Source: Lachnoclostridium sp. An169 (GTDB taxonomy: Bacteria > Bacillota > Clostridia > Lachnospirales > Lachnospiraceae). Taken from it: 64,000 nucleotides of DNA. The translations under genes and the position numbers were made by a program. The notes beneath the pieces were generated by a model that saw only the letters and a list, made by a program, of their open reading frames with translations, did no database searches and was not told the DNA's origin. The first letter of the stretch is position 1. Every line of letters begins with the position of its first letter. Below are positions 52,731 to 61,368 of the stretch, piece by piece. Where the stretch lies: NCBI RefSeq assembly GCF_002160525.1, contig NZ_NFKT01000017.1:1-64000 (forward strand), given 5' to 3'.

Positions 52731-52835
52731 TCATACGCATCTTTCTGTCAGTTCATGAAATAATTCATCGCAGTATCTCGGTCTGTATTTCTCGAATCTT
52801 TCCGGGATCCTGTCAAATGTTTTCCTGAAATCCAT
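52731..52835 (-). pseudogene. N-terminal remnant of a SAM-dependent methyltransferase
   Basis: A 34-codon ORF with an excellent ribosome site (ACGGAGGTGAC). It encodes MDFRKTFDRIPERFEKYRPR and then YCDELFHELTE, the usual start of a class I methyltransferase family common in clostridia. The frame stops at once after that, before the SAM-binding Gly-rich loop. The rest of 52621-52730 holds no continuation. I take it as a deleted gene between the bceB-like gene and the AAA-ATPase. Confidence 0.5.
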
Positions 52836-52873
52836 TACTGTCACCTCCGTAAATTCTGAATTTCCTGTCAGAT

Positions 52874-54949
52874 TTACTCCCCGACCACTCTTCTGCAGCA
52901 CAGGTACGACAGCAGGAAATATCCGCCGTACACCGCCACGATCAGCAGCGCCGTGACTACCAGAGATACCGAGATGCTTCCGGAATCACTGATGGTCATC
53001 ATGTTGTTGCAGACCTGGATGCCGAATACAGAGTGGATTACAGCCAGGATCAGCGGAAGTCCGAAAAACACGCCCATCTGGATAAACAGCGCCCGGTTCC
53101 GCTCCCGGTCTCCCACGCCCAGCTCCCGGAGTATTCTGTATTTTTCCCGGCTGTCAATGGCATCCGACATTTCTTTTAATGCCAGGATTGCGGCGCCGCT
53201 GATAATGAACACGAATCCCAGGTAAAGGGCAAGGAATACCACCAGGCCGCTGGAGCCGATATTGTCGTCTGCAATATATGACCGGGTACTGGAAATCACC
53301 CTTTTTCCATCCTCCGCATCACTGTTTACCTGTCTGTTAAACGCCCCGTCATCCATATAGGAACGGAATTCTTTCGTATCATAACCTCCGGAATAATCTG
53401 CCAGAAGATAGCTCTTTGCCGCATCATTTTCCTCAAAGGGAATGTCATCCGGCACAACGATAATTCCCATGTTGGACTCGGAATAGTTCATCATGAGGAA
53501 TCCGTCCAGACAGGTATCCTTCGCTGCGGTCAGGGTCCGTCCTTTCACTTCTATCGTATCATTTACAGCCAGGCCGTACTGGAAGAATTTCACCATGTTG
53601 GGGTAATCACAGCTTATGGCATATTCATTTTCGCCCAGGCTGACCGGATCGAACCCGTAGATCTGCGCCGCCCGGTTATAATCGCCGACCCGGATCATCT
53701 CAATCTCTTCCGCCGCCATATACCGGAAGGAAGAATCCGCTTCCAGAAGGCTTTCCATATAGCTTCCCATGACAGTCTGGTTTGTCACGGTCTCTGTCTT
53801 ATAAGCGACAAACTCTTCAAGAATGTCCAAAGAGTTCATATCAAATTCCTTCTCTGCAAGCACATCTGCCACCGTTTTCCCGTCCGGCTGGTTTTTCACA
53901 TCTGCCGTACTTTCCCCGGCGCTTTCATCATCGCTTTCCCCGGTCATATTCCGGCTCATGGACACATCAATGGGGGCCAGCCGGTCGATCCTGCCCTCCC
54001 GGTATGACTTCAGCGTAAATGCGGACGAGAGCAGGCAGATCGTGACGAACAGAAGCAGGCAGATGATCGAGGCAGCCGCCACAAATGTATTGATCTGGCT
54101 TCCCGTCTCGCTGATAATGAAGGAGTTCAGCCGCCGGTGATAGATGCCGGGGATCTTTTTCAGTACATTGATGGCAAATCCCGACACCGACCAGAACACC
54201 AGGAACGTCCCGATGATTCCCAGGACGATCTGCACCATCACAAGCGCCTCGCTCGTCATGTTCGCCTCGTTTGCAGTCACATTATAGTAAGCTATGCCCA
54301 GTATCACGCAGGCAAAGAGAAATACCGCCAGGCAGACCCAGGGATTCTTCAGATGCATTTTCTCTTTTTTCCTCGCTCCCACATACAGGTCGATGATCTG
54401 GGAACGCATGACCACAATGGTGTTCATCACGATCACCACCACGTAAATAATAGCGAAATATCCCACTGTTTTCAGCAGGGTGGGAACCGATAAAGTAAAG
54501 ACGAAACCGGTCATGTCAGCCTGGAAGAGATTTGCCACAAAAAGGGACATAAACTGGGACAGCCCCACACCCGCCAGCAGACCGACAGCAAGGGAGATCA
54601 GCCCGATCACCGCCGTCTCTGTGAGAAGGATCCTGGCAATGTCCGACTTTTTCATACCCAGAGTCAGATACAGGCCGAACTCCTTCTTTCTCTTCCGCAG
54701 CAGGAAACGGCTGGCGTACACGATGAGGAATCCCAGGATACAGGAGACGACCACACTCATGGCAGACAGAACTGTCACAAGAATATCTACCATATCCGAA
54801 CGCTTTTTCGAGAGATCCATCAGCGCTGTCTGGGAATCTACTGCATTAAACACATAGAAAATGCAGACGCCCAGAATCAGGGTAAAGAAATAGATGGAGT
54901 AATCCCGGATGCTCTTCTTCAGATTTTTCATGGAAATCCTAAACAGCAT
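52874..54949 (-). CDS. bceB-like: BceB/FtsX-type ABC transporter permease
   Basis: 691 residues. About ten helices; the first lies at ~18-38 and a FtsX domain at ~55-200 (FLLRKRKKEFGLYLTLGMKKSDIARIL). A large external domain of about 220 residues lies between helices 7 and 8 (residues ~315-560), the hallmark of BceB permeases that bind peptide antibiotics and signal to a BceS kinase. The start overlaps the ATPase gene by 11 nt. It is likely to export, or free lipid II from, bacitracin-like or cationic peptides. Confidence 0.92.
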   Translation of the reverse strand: MLFRISMKNLKKSIRDYSIYFFTLILGVCIFYVFNAVDSQTALMDLSKKRSDMVDILVTVLSAMSVVVSCILGFLIVYASRFLLRKRKKEFGLYLTLGMKKSDIARILLTETAVIGLISLAVGLLAGVGLSQFMSLFVANLFQADMTGFVFTLSVPTLLKTVGYFAIIYVVVIVMNTIVVMRSQIIDLYVGARKKEKMHLKNPWVCLAVFLFACVILGIAYYNVTANEANMTSEALVMVQIVLGIIGTFLVFWSVSGFAINVLKKIPGIYHRRLNSFIISETGSQINTFVAAASIICLLLFVTICLLSSAFTLKSYREGRIDRLAPIDVSMSRNMTGESDDESAGESTADVKNQPDGKTVADVLAEKEFDMNSLDILEEFVAYKTETVTNQTVMGSYMESLLEADSSFRYMAAEEIEMIRVGDYNRAAQIYGFDPVSLGENEYAISCDYPNMVKFFQYGLAVNDTIEVKGRTLTAAKDTCLDGFLMMNYSESNMGIIVVPDDIPFEENDAAKSYLLADYSGGYDTKEFRSYMDDGAFNRQVNSDAEDGKRVISSTRSYIADDNIGSSGLVVFLALYLGFVFIISGAAILALKEMSDAIDSREKYRILRELGVGDRERNRALFIQMGVFFGLPLILAVIHSVFGIQVCNNMMTISDSGSISVSLVVTALLIVAVYGGYFLLSYLCCRRVVGE

Positions 54950-55706
54950 AATTCAGGTCACCTCCCATCAGAGAGACAACATCCATAATGCTGTCGAAGA
55001 AGGCTCTCCGCTCCTCTTTGCCCCGGCGCAGTTCATTGAAGATTTCCCCATCTTTCATGAACAGCACTCTTGACGCGTAGCTCGCCGCAAAACTGTCGTG
55101 GGTCACCATAAGGATGGTGGCGTGCTCCTCCTCGTTCAGCGCCCGCAGGCTCTCAAGAAGTGTACGGGAATTGCGGGAATCCAGCGCCCCGGTCGGCTCA
55201 TCCGCAAGAATAATGGAAGGACCGGTAATGACTGCCCTCGCCGCCGCGGTGCGCTGCTTCTGCCCGCCGGACATCTGGTAGGGGTATTTGTCCAGCACTT
55301 CCCGGATGCCGAGCCTGTCGGCCGCCTGTTCCACCTTTCCCCGGATCTTTTTGGGATCACATTTCTGGATCTGCAGTGCCAGGGCGATGTTGTCAAATGC
55401 TGTCAGCGTATCCAGCAGGTTAAAGTCCTGGAAAATAAATCCCAGCCGGTCCCTTCTGAAATCCGCCAGTGCATTGCGCTTTAAGTCCGACGTACAGATT
55501 CCGTCAATATAGATCTGCCCGGCTGTCGGCCGGTCGATCGTGGAGATGCAGTTTAACAGAGTCGTCTTGCCGGATCCGGAAGCCCCCATTATTGCAGTAA
55601 ATTCTCCTTTCTCCACGGAAAACGAAATATCGTTCAGCGCTTTGGTCAGGCTGGACCGGTTTCCGTAATACTTGACAAGGTGTTCAATCTTTAACAGTTC
55701 ACTCAT
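54939..55706 (-). CDS. bceA-like: BceA-type ABC transporter ATPase
   Basis: 255 residues. Walker A MGASGSGKTTLLN, Q-loop FQDFNLLDTLT, signature MSGGQKQRTAAARA, Walker B IILADEPTGALD and switch His in LMVTHDSFAA. MacB/BceA subtype. It is separated from the kinase gene by 110 bp that contain the inverted-repeat operator and promoter. Confidence 0.95.
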   Translation of the reverse strand: MSELLKIEHLVKYYGNRSSLTKALNDISFSVEKGEFTAIMGASGSGKTTLLNCISTIDRPTAGQIYIDGICTSDLKRNALADFRRDRLGFIFQDFNLLDTLTAFDNIALALQIQKCDPKKIRGKVEQAADRLGIREVLDKYPYQMSGGQKQRTAAARAVITGPSIILADEPTGALDSRNSRTLLESLRALNEEEHATILMVTHDSFAASYASRVLFMKDGEIFNELRRGKEERRAFFDSIMDVVSLMGGDLNYAV

Positions 55707-55747
55707 TATAATATCCGTCCTTTCATGACAGTAGTATTTTCACCTTA

Positions 55748-55814
55748 AGTATACGGAATCCTGTAAGCGCGCAACATCGATCCTCCTGACTTAAACTTAC
55801 AATCCTGTAAGTTT
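55748..55814 (-). promoter_or_regulatory. BceR-like operator and promoter of the bceAB-like genes
   Basis: A perfect 9-bp inverted repeat, AAACTTACA (55793-55801) and TGTAAGTTT (55806-55814), with a 4-bp spacer, directly follows the kinase stop codon. A second CTTACAGGAT half-copy lies near 55758-55767, then -10 TATACT (55748-55753). The layout resembles BceR-regulated promoters. Confidence 0.65.
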
Positions 55815-55816
55815 TC

Positions 55817-56884
55817 TCACAGACGCACGGTTCCGAACTCTACGATAATCCGTGTCCCTGCGCCCGGTTCAGACTCTGCGCCGATGCAGTGTCCCATCTC
55901 TGTGCAGAGTTTCCGGCAGATGTAGAGCCCCATGCCTGTGGAGGCAGCGGTTTTTCTGCCGTTTTCTCCGGTAAATGACTTGTCAAAGATCCGGGGCAGG
56001 TCCCCGGTGCTGATCCCGATGCCGTTGTCCTCCACAAAAAGCCGGATGCGGTCCGCTTTTGTTTCCGCACGGAAGCGGATTACCCTGCCCGTATCCGATT
56101 TTCCGCTTCCCGGAAAATCACCATGCTTCTCTTCCCGGGCATATTTCACGGAATTGCTGATCATCTGTCCGAGCATGAAAACCAGCCATTTCCGGTCTGT
56201 GTACACTTTCTCCTCCCCGATCTCCATCTGCACGGAAAAACGGTTGAGAATCAGGCTGTCCTTGTTCTCTCTTACCGCCTCCCGGACGATCTCCCGCAGA
56301 GTATGTTCCCCGATCCGGTAATCGTTTCGCGGGACTTCGCTCCGGATATAATAGAGCACCTTCTCCACATCGCTCTCGATCCTCCCGATCTGTTCTTTGA
56401 GCCTCCGGCTGTTCTCCCCGGATTCGTCACTGACGCGGCTCTCACCACGGCTGTTATGGAGGATCAGTTTGGCGCTGGCTATGGGGATCTTGATCTCATG
56501 GATCCACCGCTCCGTATATTCCTTAAATTCCGAACTCACCCGTTCATGCCGCGCAATCTCATCGTTCATGGACTTGGATATATCCTCCAGGTTCCTGTGC
56601 CAGATCTTCCCCTCCAGGAAACGGGGCTCCTCCTGCATCTCCGCAAAAAGGTATTTTTCTTTCAGGTGTTCCATTTTCTCCGCCATATCATTATAAAATG
56701 CCGCTTTCCGCAGAAAATCATACGCCAGTATCCCGGCGCCCCCGCACAGAAGAATCCCCAGAACAAAAACAGACAGAGCCGGGATGCTGCCGAAAAGCAG
56801 CAGCACCCCCTCCGTCACCGCAGTCATGAGAAGCCAGATCAGAATATGGTACACATGATCTCTCAAGTATTCTCCGAATGTCAT
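55817..56884 (-). CDS. bceS-like: BceS-type intramembrane-sensing histidine kinase
   Basis: 355 residues. Two helices (~12-32 and 36-56) are joined by only a few residues, so there is no external sensor: the intramembrane-sensing class. The H box is ERWIHEIKIPIASAKLIL, N box MISNSVKYA, G boxes DNGIGI and STGMGLYICRKL. It should detect flux through the BceAB-like transporter. It overlaps the regulator gene by 4 nt. Confidence 0.93.
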   Translation of the reverse strand: MTFGEYLRDHVYHILIWLLMTAVTEGVLLLFGSIPALSVFVLGILLCGGAGILAYDFLRKAAFYNDMAEKMEHLKEKYLFAEMQEEPRFLEGKIWHRNLEDISKSMNDEIARHERVSSEFKEYTERWIHEIKIPIASAKLILHNSRGESRVSDESGENSRRLKEQIGRIESDVEKVLYYIRSEVPRNDYRIGEHTLREIVREAVRENKDSLILNRFSVQMEIGEEKVYTDRKWLVFMLGQMISNSVKYAREEKHGDFPGSGKSDTGRVIRFRAETKADRIRLFVEDNGIGISTGDLPRIFDKSFTGENGRKTAASTGMGLYICRKLCTEMGHCIGAESEPGAGTRIIVEFGTVRL

Positions 56885-57549
56885 ACCAGCATATACCCCT
56901 GCTTTCTCCTTGTCTCAATCACATCCTCCAGACCGATGGAAGCCAGGCGCTTCCTCAGCCGGTTGATATTCACCGTGAGCGTATTGTCGTCCACAAATTC
57001 ACTGAAATCCCACAGATAATCCATCAGCTCATCCCTGGATACGATCCGTCCCCTGTTCTTCAGAAGGCAGTGCAGAATCGTCATTTCATTGTGGGAGAGA
57101 ACGATCTCGTCCCCATCCCGTATGATTGAACTCCGGGGCAGACTGATCTTCAGCCCCCGGTATGTCAGTTCTTCCTCTTTGGGCTGACCGGATGCACGGC
57201 GAAGCACCGACTCGATCCGAAGGAGCAGAAGCGTCGGATTATAGGGCTTTGTAATATAATCATCCGCCCCGGCGCTGCGGCTTAAGATCTCCTCCACATC
57301 CCCGTCCCTGCTGGTGAGCATGATCACCGGAACATCCGATTTCTCCCGGAGCTCCCGGAGGATCGCCTGCCCGTTGGCTCCGGGAAGAATGATGTCCAGA
57401 AGGATCAGATCCGGCTTAAGCTCCTCCGCCTCTTCCGGCACCCGGTCGAACTGCTCCAGGACCGCCGTCTCATAACCGCTCCCTTCCAGAAGCGTTTTCA
57501 CCTCATTTCGCAGCACTCTGTCATCTTCTACAATCAGTATTTTCTTCAT
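56881..57549 (-). CDS. bceR-like: BceR-type OmpR-family response regulator
   Basis: 222 residues: receiver with phospho-Asp52 (LILLDIILPG) and Lys in YITKPYNPTL; C-terminal winged helix with VDDNTLTVNINRLRKRL, typical of the BceR/YvcP group. The ATG at 57549 overlaps the stop codon of the upstream esterase gene (ATGA), with AGAGGTAC 10 nt upstream. The likely target is the inverted repeat before bceA. Confidence 0.93.
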   Translation of the reverse strand: MKKILIVEDDRVLRNEVKTLLEGSGYETAVLEQFDRVPEEAEELKPDLILLDIILPGANGQAILRELREKSDVPVIMLTSRDGDVEEILSRSAGADDYITKPYNPTLLLLRIESVLRRASGQPKEEELTYRGLKISLPRSSIIRDGDEIVLSHNEMTILHCLLKNRGRIVSRDELMDYLWDFSEFVDDNTLTVNINRLRKRLASIGLEDVIETRRKQGYMLV

Positions 57550-59126
57550 CCGCACTGTACCTCTGCCGGTCTTGCCGGAATATCCGCACTGTTGTACAGA
57601 TTCACCAGATACCATCCCGTCCGGGCAAGCCTCACTTCCGTGGGAACGCCGCCCCGGATCTCATCGCCTGAAATGATCATCTGCCTTCCTGCGGCAGACG
57701 CCTCCATTTTCTCCGGATCAAGCGCTCTTCCATCCTGAAATACCTGCAGGCCGCCCGCTTTTTTCTTCCCCACAGTCTGTCCGTAGGGAACCTTCTCCGT
57801 CAGGTGCAGCCCTTCCCCTGCATTTTCAAAAGTAAGAGTGAGCTTTCCGTCCTCCGTCTCCGCCTTTACCAGTGTGGGCGCTTCACAGAGAACATTCTCC
57901 CCATACACTCTGTTTTCCGCCAGAAGGGCAAGCCTGTGCCCCACCGGCTGCTTTTTCTTCGGGTGGATATCCCACTCCATCCCCACGTCCGTGATCACTG
58001 CCATACCGGTATTCTCAACGGTGTCCGCCGTGTACTGCTGCGCCTCACGGATTTTCGCATAAGGCTCGCCGATACACTGCATCCACTGGTTCAGCGGTGC
58101 AATCTGGACAAACAGGAAGGGAAGATTCTCATTCCAGAGTCGCCTCCAGGAACGGATCATCTCCGGGAACAGCGTATGGTAGACTTCCGGATGGGTATCC
58201 CCGTCCGTCTCCCCCTGATACCAGATCACGCCGCGCACCGTATAAGGCGCCACCTGGCAGAGCATGGACTCATACAGTCCTCCCGGGCGCCGCTCATACT
58301 TCGGTCCGATCTGGGGCGCCATAGCCTCCGGATCAATTTTCGTAAGGTCAATCCCCTGCTCCATCATCTTCGCAGCGAACTCCTCCTGTGTACAGCCCCG
58401 CATCATCATGTCGCTGATAGGATTTCCAAGCAGATCCGTCTGATAGGACGCCGGATTATTCCGGAAGTTTTCCTCATATTTTTCCAGATCCAGCCGGCTC
58501 ACTGCCTCGTCATACTCATCCAGAAAAACCTGTCCGCCGCCTTCCGCCACGGCCTCCCGGGGCATCCATGCACATGCCGGAGTGCCGCCCCAGTTGCAGC
58601 CCACGATTCCAACCGGAACCTGATATTTCTTCTGAAGTTCTTTTGCAAAATAGTAACCCACTGCAGAGAAGCGCTCCAACTGCTCCGGCTCTGCCTTCCG
58701 CCAGAATCCGTAATGTTTCCCGTAATCCGCCTCGTCGATCTGCCCCACGTAAGACACTTCCGGATAGTCAAAAAACCGGACAGCGTCATTGGCACACTGC
58801 CTTTTTTCCGTCTCCATGTCCGCATCATAGCGCATGTGAAACTCCATATTGGACTGTCCCCCGGCAAGCCACACCTCGCCCACCTGAACGTCCTTTAACG
58901 AAATTCTCTCTTCTCCGGATACGATCTCCATCTCTTCTCCGAAAGATGTGTCAAACGGTCCGCACACTGCAGTCCATTTTCCCTCTGCATCGGCTGTGGC
59001 CGCTGACGTTTTCCCCTGCATCGTCACTGTGACTTCTGCCCCCGGGGCAGCTTCTCCCCACACGGAGACCTTCTTCTCCCGCTGAATGATCATATGATCC
59101 TGAAATAGCAACGCTGTCTTCAACAT
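57546..59126 (-). CDS. Sialate O-acetylesterase (SGNH family)
   Basis: 526 residues. N-terminal beta domain (DHMIIQREKKVSVWGEAAPG), then the SGNH hydrolase block I GGQSNMEFHM, block III RGVIWYQGETDGD, and a catalytic Asp/His region near DIHPKKKQPVGHRLA. It removes O-acetyl groups from sialic acid or related sugars. No signal peptide is seen. It overlaps the dehydrogenase gene by 7 nt upstream and bceR-like by 4 nt downstream, so the sugar genes and the peptide-sensing system appear as one transcript. Confidence 0.92.
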   Translation of the reverse strand: MLKTALLFQDHMIIQREKKVSVWGEAAPGAEVTVTMQGKTSAATADAEGKWTAVCGPFDTSFGEEMEIVSGEERISLKDVQVGEVWLAGGQSNMEFHMRYDADMETEKRQCANDAVRFFDYPEVSYVGQIDEADYGKHYGFWRKAEPEQLERFSAVGYYFAKELQKKYQVPVGIVGCNWGGTPACAWMPREAVAEGGGQVFLDEYDEAVSRLDLEKYEENFRNNPASYQTDLLGNPISDMMMRGCTQEEFAAKMMEQGIDLTKIDPEAMAPQIGPKYERRPGGLYESMLCQVAPYTVRGVIWYQGETDGDTHPEVYHTLFPEMIRSWRRLWNENLPFLFVQIAPLNQWMQCIGEPYAKIREAQQYTADTVENTGMAVITDVGMEWDIHPKKKQPVGHRLALLAENRVYGENVLCEAPTLVKAETEDGKLTLTFENAGEGLHLTEKVPYGQTVGKKKAGGLQVFQDGRALDPEKMEASAAGRQMIISGDEIRGGVPTEVRLARTGWYLVNLYNSADIPARPAEVQCG

Positions 59127-60316
59127 GATCCTTCCCTCTTTTCCGCAATCAGTTCTTTCCAGTCGGTAAACGCTTCCGGCCGCTCACAGGTCGACTCCAC
59201 ATGTTCCATCCTGTCCGTCCCGCCGCTCTTCATGATCTGGCAGATGGTGTCAAGCACATGGTAAGCCATAGTCACGTCCACCCGGATCCTCGGCATTTCC
59301 GGAGATTTTCCGGCTGTTTTCCCGGTTTCTCCGCCCTGCGCTTTTCCGGCTCTGAGGATCGCCCGCGCCATCTCCGCCGGTCCGATGCCCCGGCAGTTGT
59401 CAGACAGATCAGACACCGGCTCCAGTGTTCTTCTGTTATCCCTGTCCATATCCTCCATACCGGTTATCTCCGGGATATACTGCACCTCGCCGCCGAACTG
59501 GTTGGCGTCGCCAAGGAAGAGAACCCCTTTCGTGCCGTATATGGTAAATACACCCAGATCTTTCATCAGGGACTCCCCGTTGAGGGTAAGCGTTCCGGCA
59601 ACACCGCTCTCCATCTTCAGGATTGCCGTCACCTGGCTCTCATTGTCATAAGTATATTCTTTGCCGAATTCCGGACTCTGCGGGAATATATTCGTCCGCA
59701 CCTTTTTCCGGTTCTCCACCACAGCCGATACCCGGTCCACCGGTCCTAACAGGCTGACCAGTGCGGTCAGGTAATAGACGCCGTAATCATAACAGATCCC
59801 GCCTCCCGGCATCCGCAGGAACGTAAAGATGCTCGCCAGAAGATCAATATTCCGGTTGGCGCAGACCGTAAAGGAAGTCACCTCGCCGATCAGCCCGTCA
59901 TCGATCGCCTTTCGCGCCGTCTGAAAGCAGGAGCCAAGAAATGTCTCCGGCGCAGCTCCCAGCAGAAGCCCTTTCTCCCGCGCCAGATCAAGGAGCACTT
60001 TTCCGTCCTCCAGCCTGTCGGTGAGAGTTTTCTCCGTGTAGACATGTTTTCCTGCCTCCAGCGCCTGCCGGATCAGTTCAAAATGAGTGGGGGCAGGCGT
60101 CAGCACCACCACAAGTTCGATGCTGTCATCTGCAAGAATCTCATCATAGGTACACGCCCGGATTCCGTACTCTTTCGCTTTCTTCTGTGCGCTCTCCAGA
60201 TGAGCTGCGGCGCAGGATACAACTTCCAGAGTGGAATATTTCTTCATCATGTTGGTGAGATAGATGTCGCTGATTGCTCCGCATCCCACCACGGCTGTCC
60301 TTACTTTTCTGTCCAT
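59120..60316 (-). CDS. Gfo/Idh/MocA-family oxidoreductase
   Basis: 398 residues. The NAD(P)-binding start is AVVGCGAISDIYLTNM, and the family motif EAGKHVYTEKTLT (the EKP-like site with Thr) follows. The C-terminal half holds a GFO_IDH_MocA_C domain (GGGICYDYGVYYLTAL). Residues ~330-350 carry a variable insertion. It oxidises or reduces a sugar or its derivative; substrate unknown. First gene of the unit, start with CGAAGGAGG. An extended -10 (TGT-TATAAT) at about 60378-60386 may start the transcript. Confidence 0.92.
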   Translation of the reverse strand: MDRKVRTAVVGCGAISDIYLTNMMKKYSTLEVVSCAAAHLESAQKKAKEYGIRACTYDEILADDSIELVVVLTPAPTHFELIRQALEAGKHVYTEKTLTDRLEDGKVLLDLAREKGLLLGAAPETFLGSCFQTARKAIDDGLIGEVTSFTVCANRNIDLLASIFTFLRMPGGGICYDYGVYYLTALVSLLGPVDRVSAVVENRKKVRTNIFPQSPEFGKEYTYDNESQVTAILKMESGVAGTLTLNGESLMKDLGVFTIYGTKGVLFLGDANQFGGEVQYIPEITGMEDMDRDNRRTLEPVSDLSDNCRGIGPAEMARAILRAGKAQGGETGKTAGKSPEMPRIRVDVTMAYHVLDTICQIMKSGGTDRMEHVESTCERPEAFTDWKELIAEKREGSC

Positions 60317-60466
60317 AATATAATGCCTCCTTCGTTTTTTGATGGGCCCGGGATGTTATGCCGGGAACATATCAGCTACTATTATAACATTGATTTTCGG
60401 GAAATGGATGAGAAATCTTATAAAAGACATTCCTGTGAAGTTGAAGTTCTTCGGGAGAAAATAAAA

Positions 60467-60533
60467 CCGCAGCGAAACGGATGATACATCTGTAAAAAGA
60501 TGCTCCCGCTGTTTCGCTGCGGATACTTTTTAT
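60467..60533. terminator. Bidirectional terminator between DUF1275 and Gfo/Idh genes
   Basis: A perfect 12-bp stem (CCGCAGCGAAAC 60467-60478 / GTTTCGCTGCGG 60511-60522), followed by TTTTATTTT on the minus strand (for the DUF1275 gene) and ATACTTTTTAT on the plus strand. Gap 60317-60563 otherwise holds the upstream promoter of the Gfo/Idh gene. Confidence 0.75.
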
Positions 60534-60563
60534 ATTTTCAGATCATTGCAGTCTCTTTATCTA

Positions 60564-61271
60564 TCAAAGCCCTGCTCGCAGAATCTGACCGCTCTTTCCG
60601 GTATTACTTCTCCCTTTTTCCTTCTCTGCAGCCAGGTGTCTTACCATCTGCACTCCTGCCGCAACCGCCGGAATCACGACAAACCAGGCATCATGGACAT
60701 GGAACATCTGCCAGAGCAGGAAGGATACAGCCACGCCTGCATGGAAAGAAACAAGTGTACCACCGAAAAATCTTGCCTTGTCCTTCTGCTCCTCATTTTG
60801 ATTAAGAACCACTTCCGTAAGAGCTGCAGTAAACTGCCGGAAGTTATTTGTCGAAAAAATCGTCGAGCTGGAAAATCCTCTTGCCCCCTTAAAGCTGCAC
60901 CATTGAAATGCCGTGGCAAAAAAAATCGGGTACAGACCGAGGATCGGGTTCATGTCCAGAGGCAGGAACCCCAGAATAACTGCCGCCACAGCTGTGACAC
61001 ATATACTCATGACCTGAATATTGATCTTAGTATGTTTCGGCAGATAAACAGTCAGCGCAACGGCTGCCATGTAGAGAAGCATCGCTCCCACCCTTAAGAG
61101 AACTTCGTAGAAATTCCGCCCCAGGATGCCAGTCACAAGATAGATCATATTCGATGTCTGGGCCGACCCGAGGAAATCACATCTTGCAAGGATTGCGTAG
61201 ACCCCCAGGAATCCTCCGATAAATGATAATGTATAATGAAGCCTTGTCTCATACTGTGCCGTCTCGTCCAT
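60564..61271 (-). CDS. YoaK/DUF1275-family membrane protein
   Basis: 235 residues with about six helices. Typical features: LSFIGGFLGVYAILARCDFLGSAQTSN at the N-terminus and AFQWCSFKGARGFSSSTIFSTNN in the middle, where the family has G-x-x-x-x-T-T-x-x-T-G-N-like signatures. Function unknown. It has a strong promoter at 61320-61347. Confidence 0.88.
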   Translation of the reverse strand: MDETAQYETRLHYTLSFIGGFLGVYAILARCDFLGSAQTSNMIYLVTGILGRNFYEVLLRVGAMLLYMAAVALTVYLPKHTKINIQVMSICVTAVAAVILGFLPLDMNPILGLYPIFFATAFQWCSFKGARGFSSSTIFSTNNFRQFTAALTEVVLNQNEEQKDKARFFGGTLVSFHAGVAVSFLLWQMFHVHDAWFVVIPAVAAGVQMVRHLAAEKEKGRSNTGKSGQILRAGL

Positions 61272-61319
61272 ACAGCGATTCGTCTCCTCTCACATTTTTC
61301 TTTTTCGCGTACCGACGTT

Positions 61320-61347
61320 ATTATAGCACTCAGGCAAAAAGTGTCAA
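61320..61347 (-). promoter_or_regulatory. Promoter of the DUF1275 gene
   Basis: -35 TTGACA (61342-61347), 16 bp, extended -10 TGC-TATAAT (61320-61325) on the minus strand. Confidence 0.7.
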
Positions 61348-61368
61348 GAAGGGAACCGTTTTTTCCGG

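Noticed and set aside
60403..60484. A 26-codon plus-strand ORF (MDEKSYKRHSCEVEV...)
   Set aside because: It overlaps a bidirectional terminator and the opposing promoter, and has no clear ribosome site.
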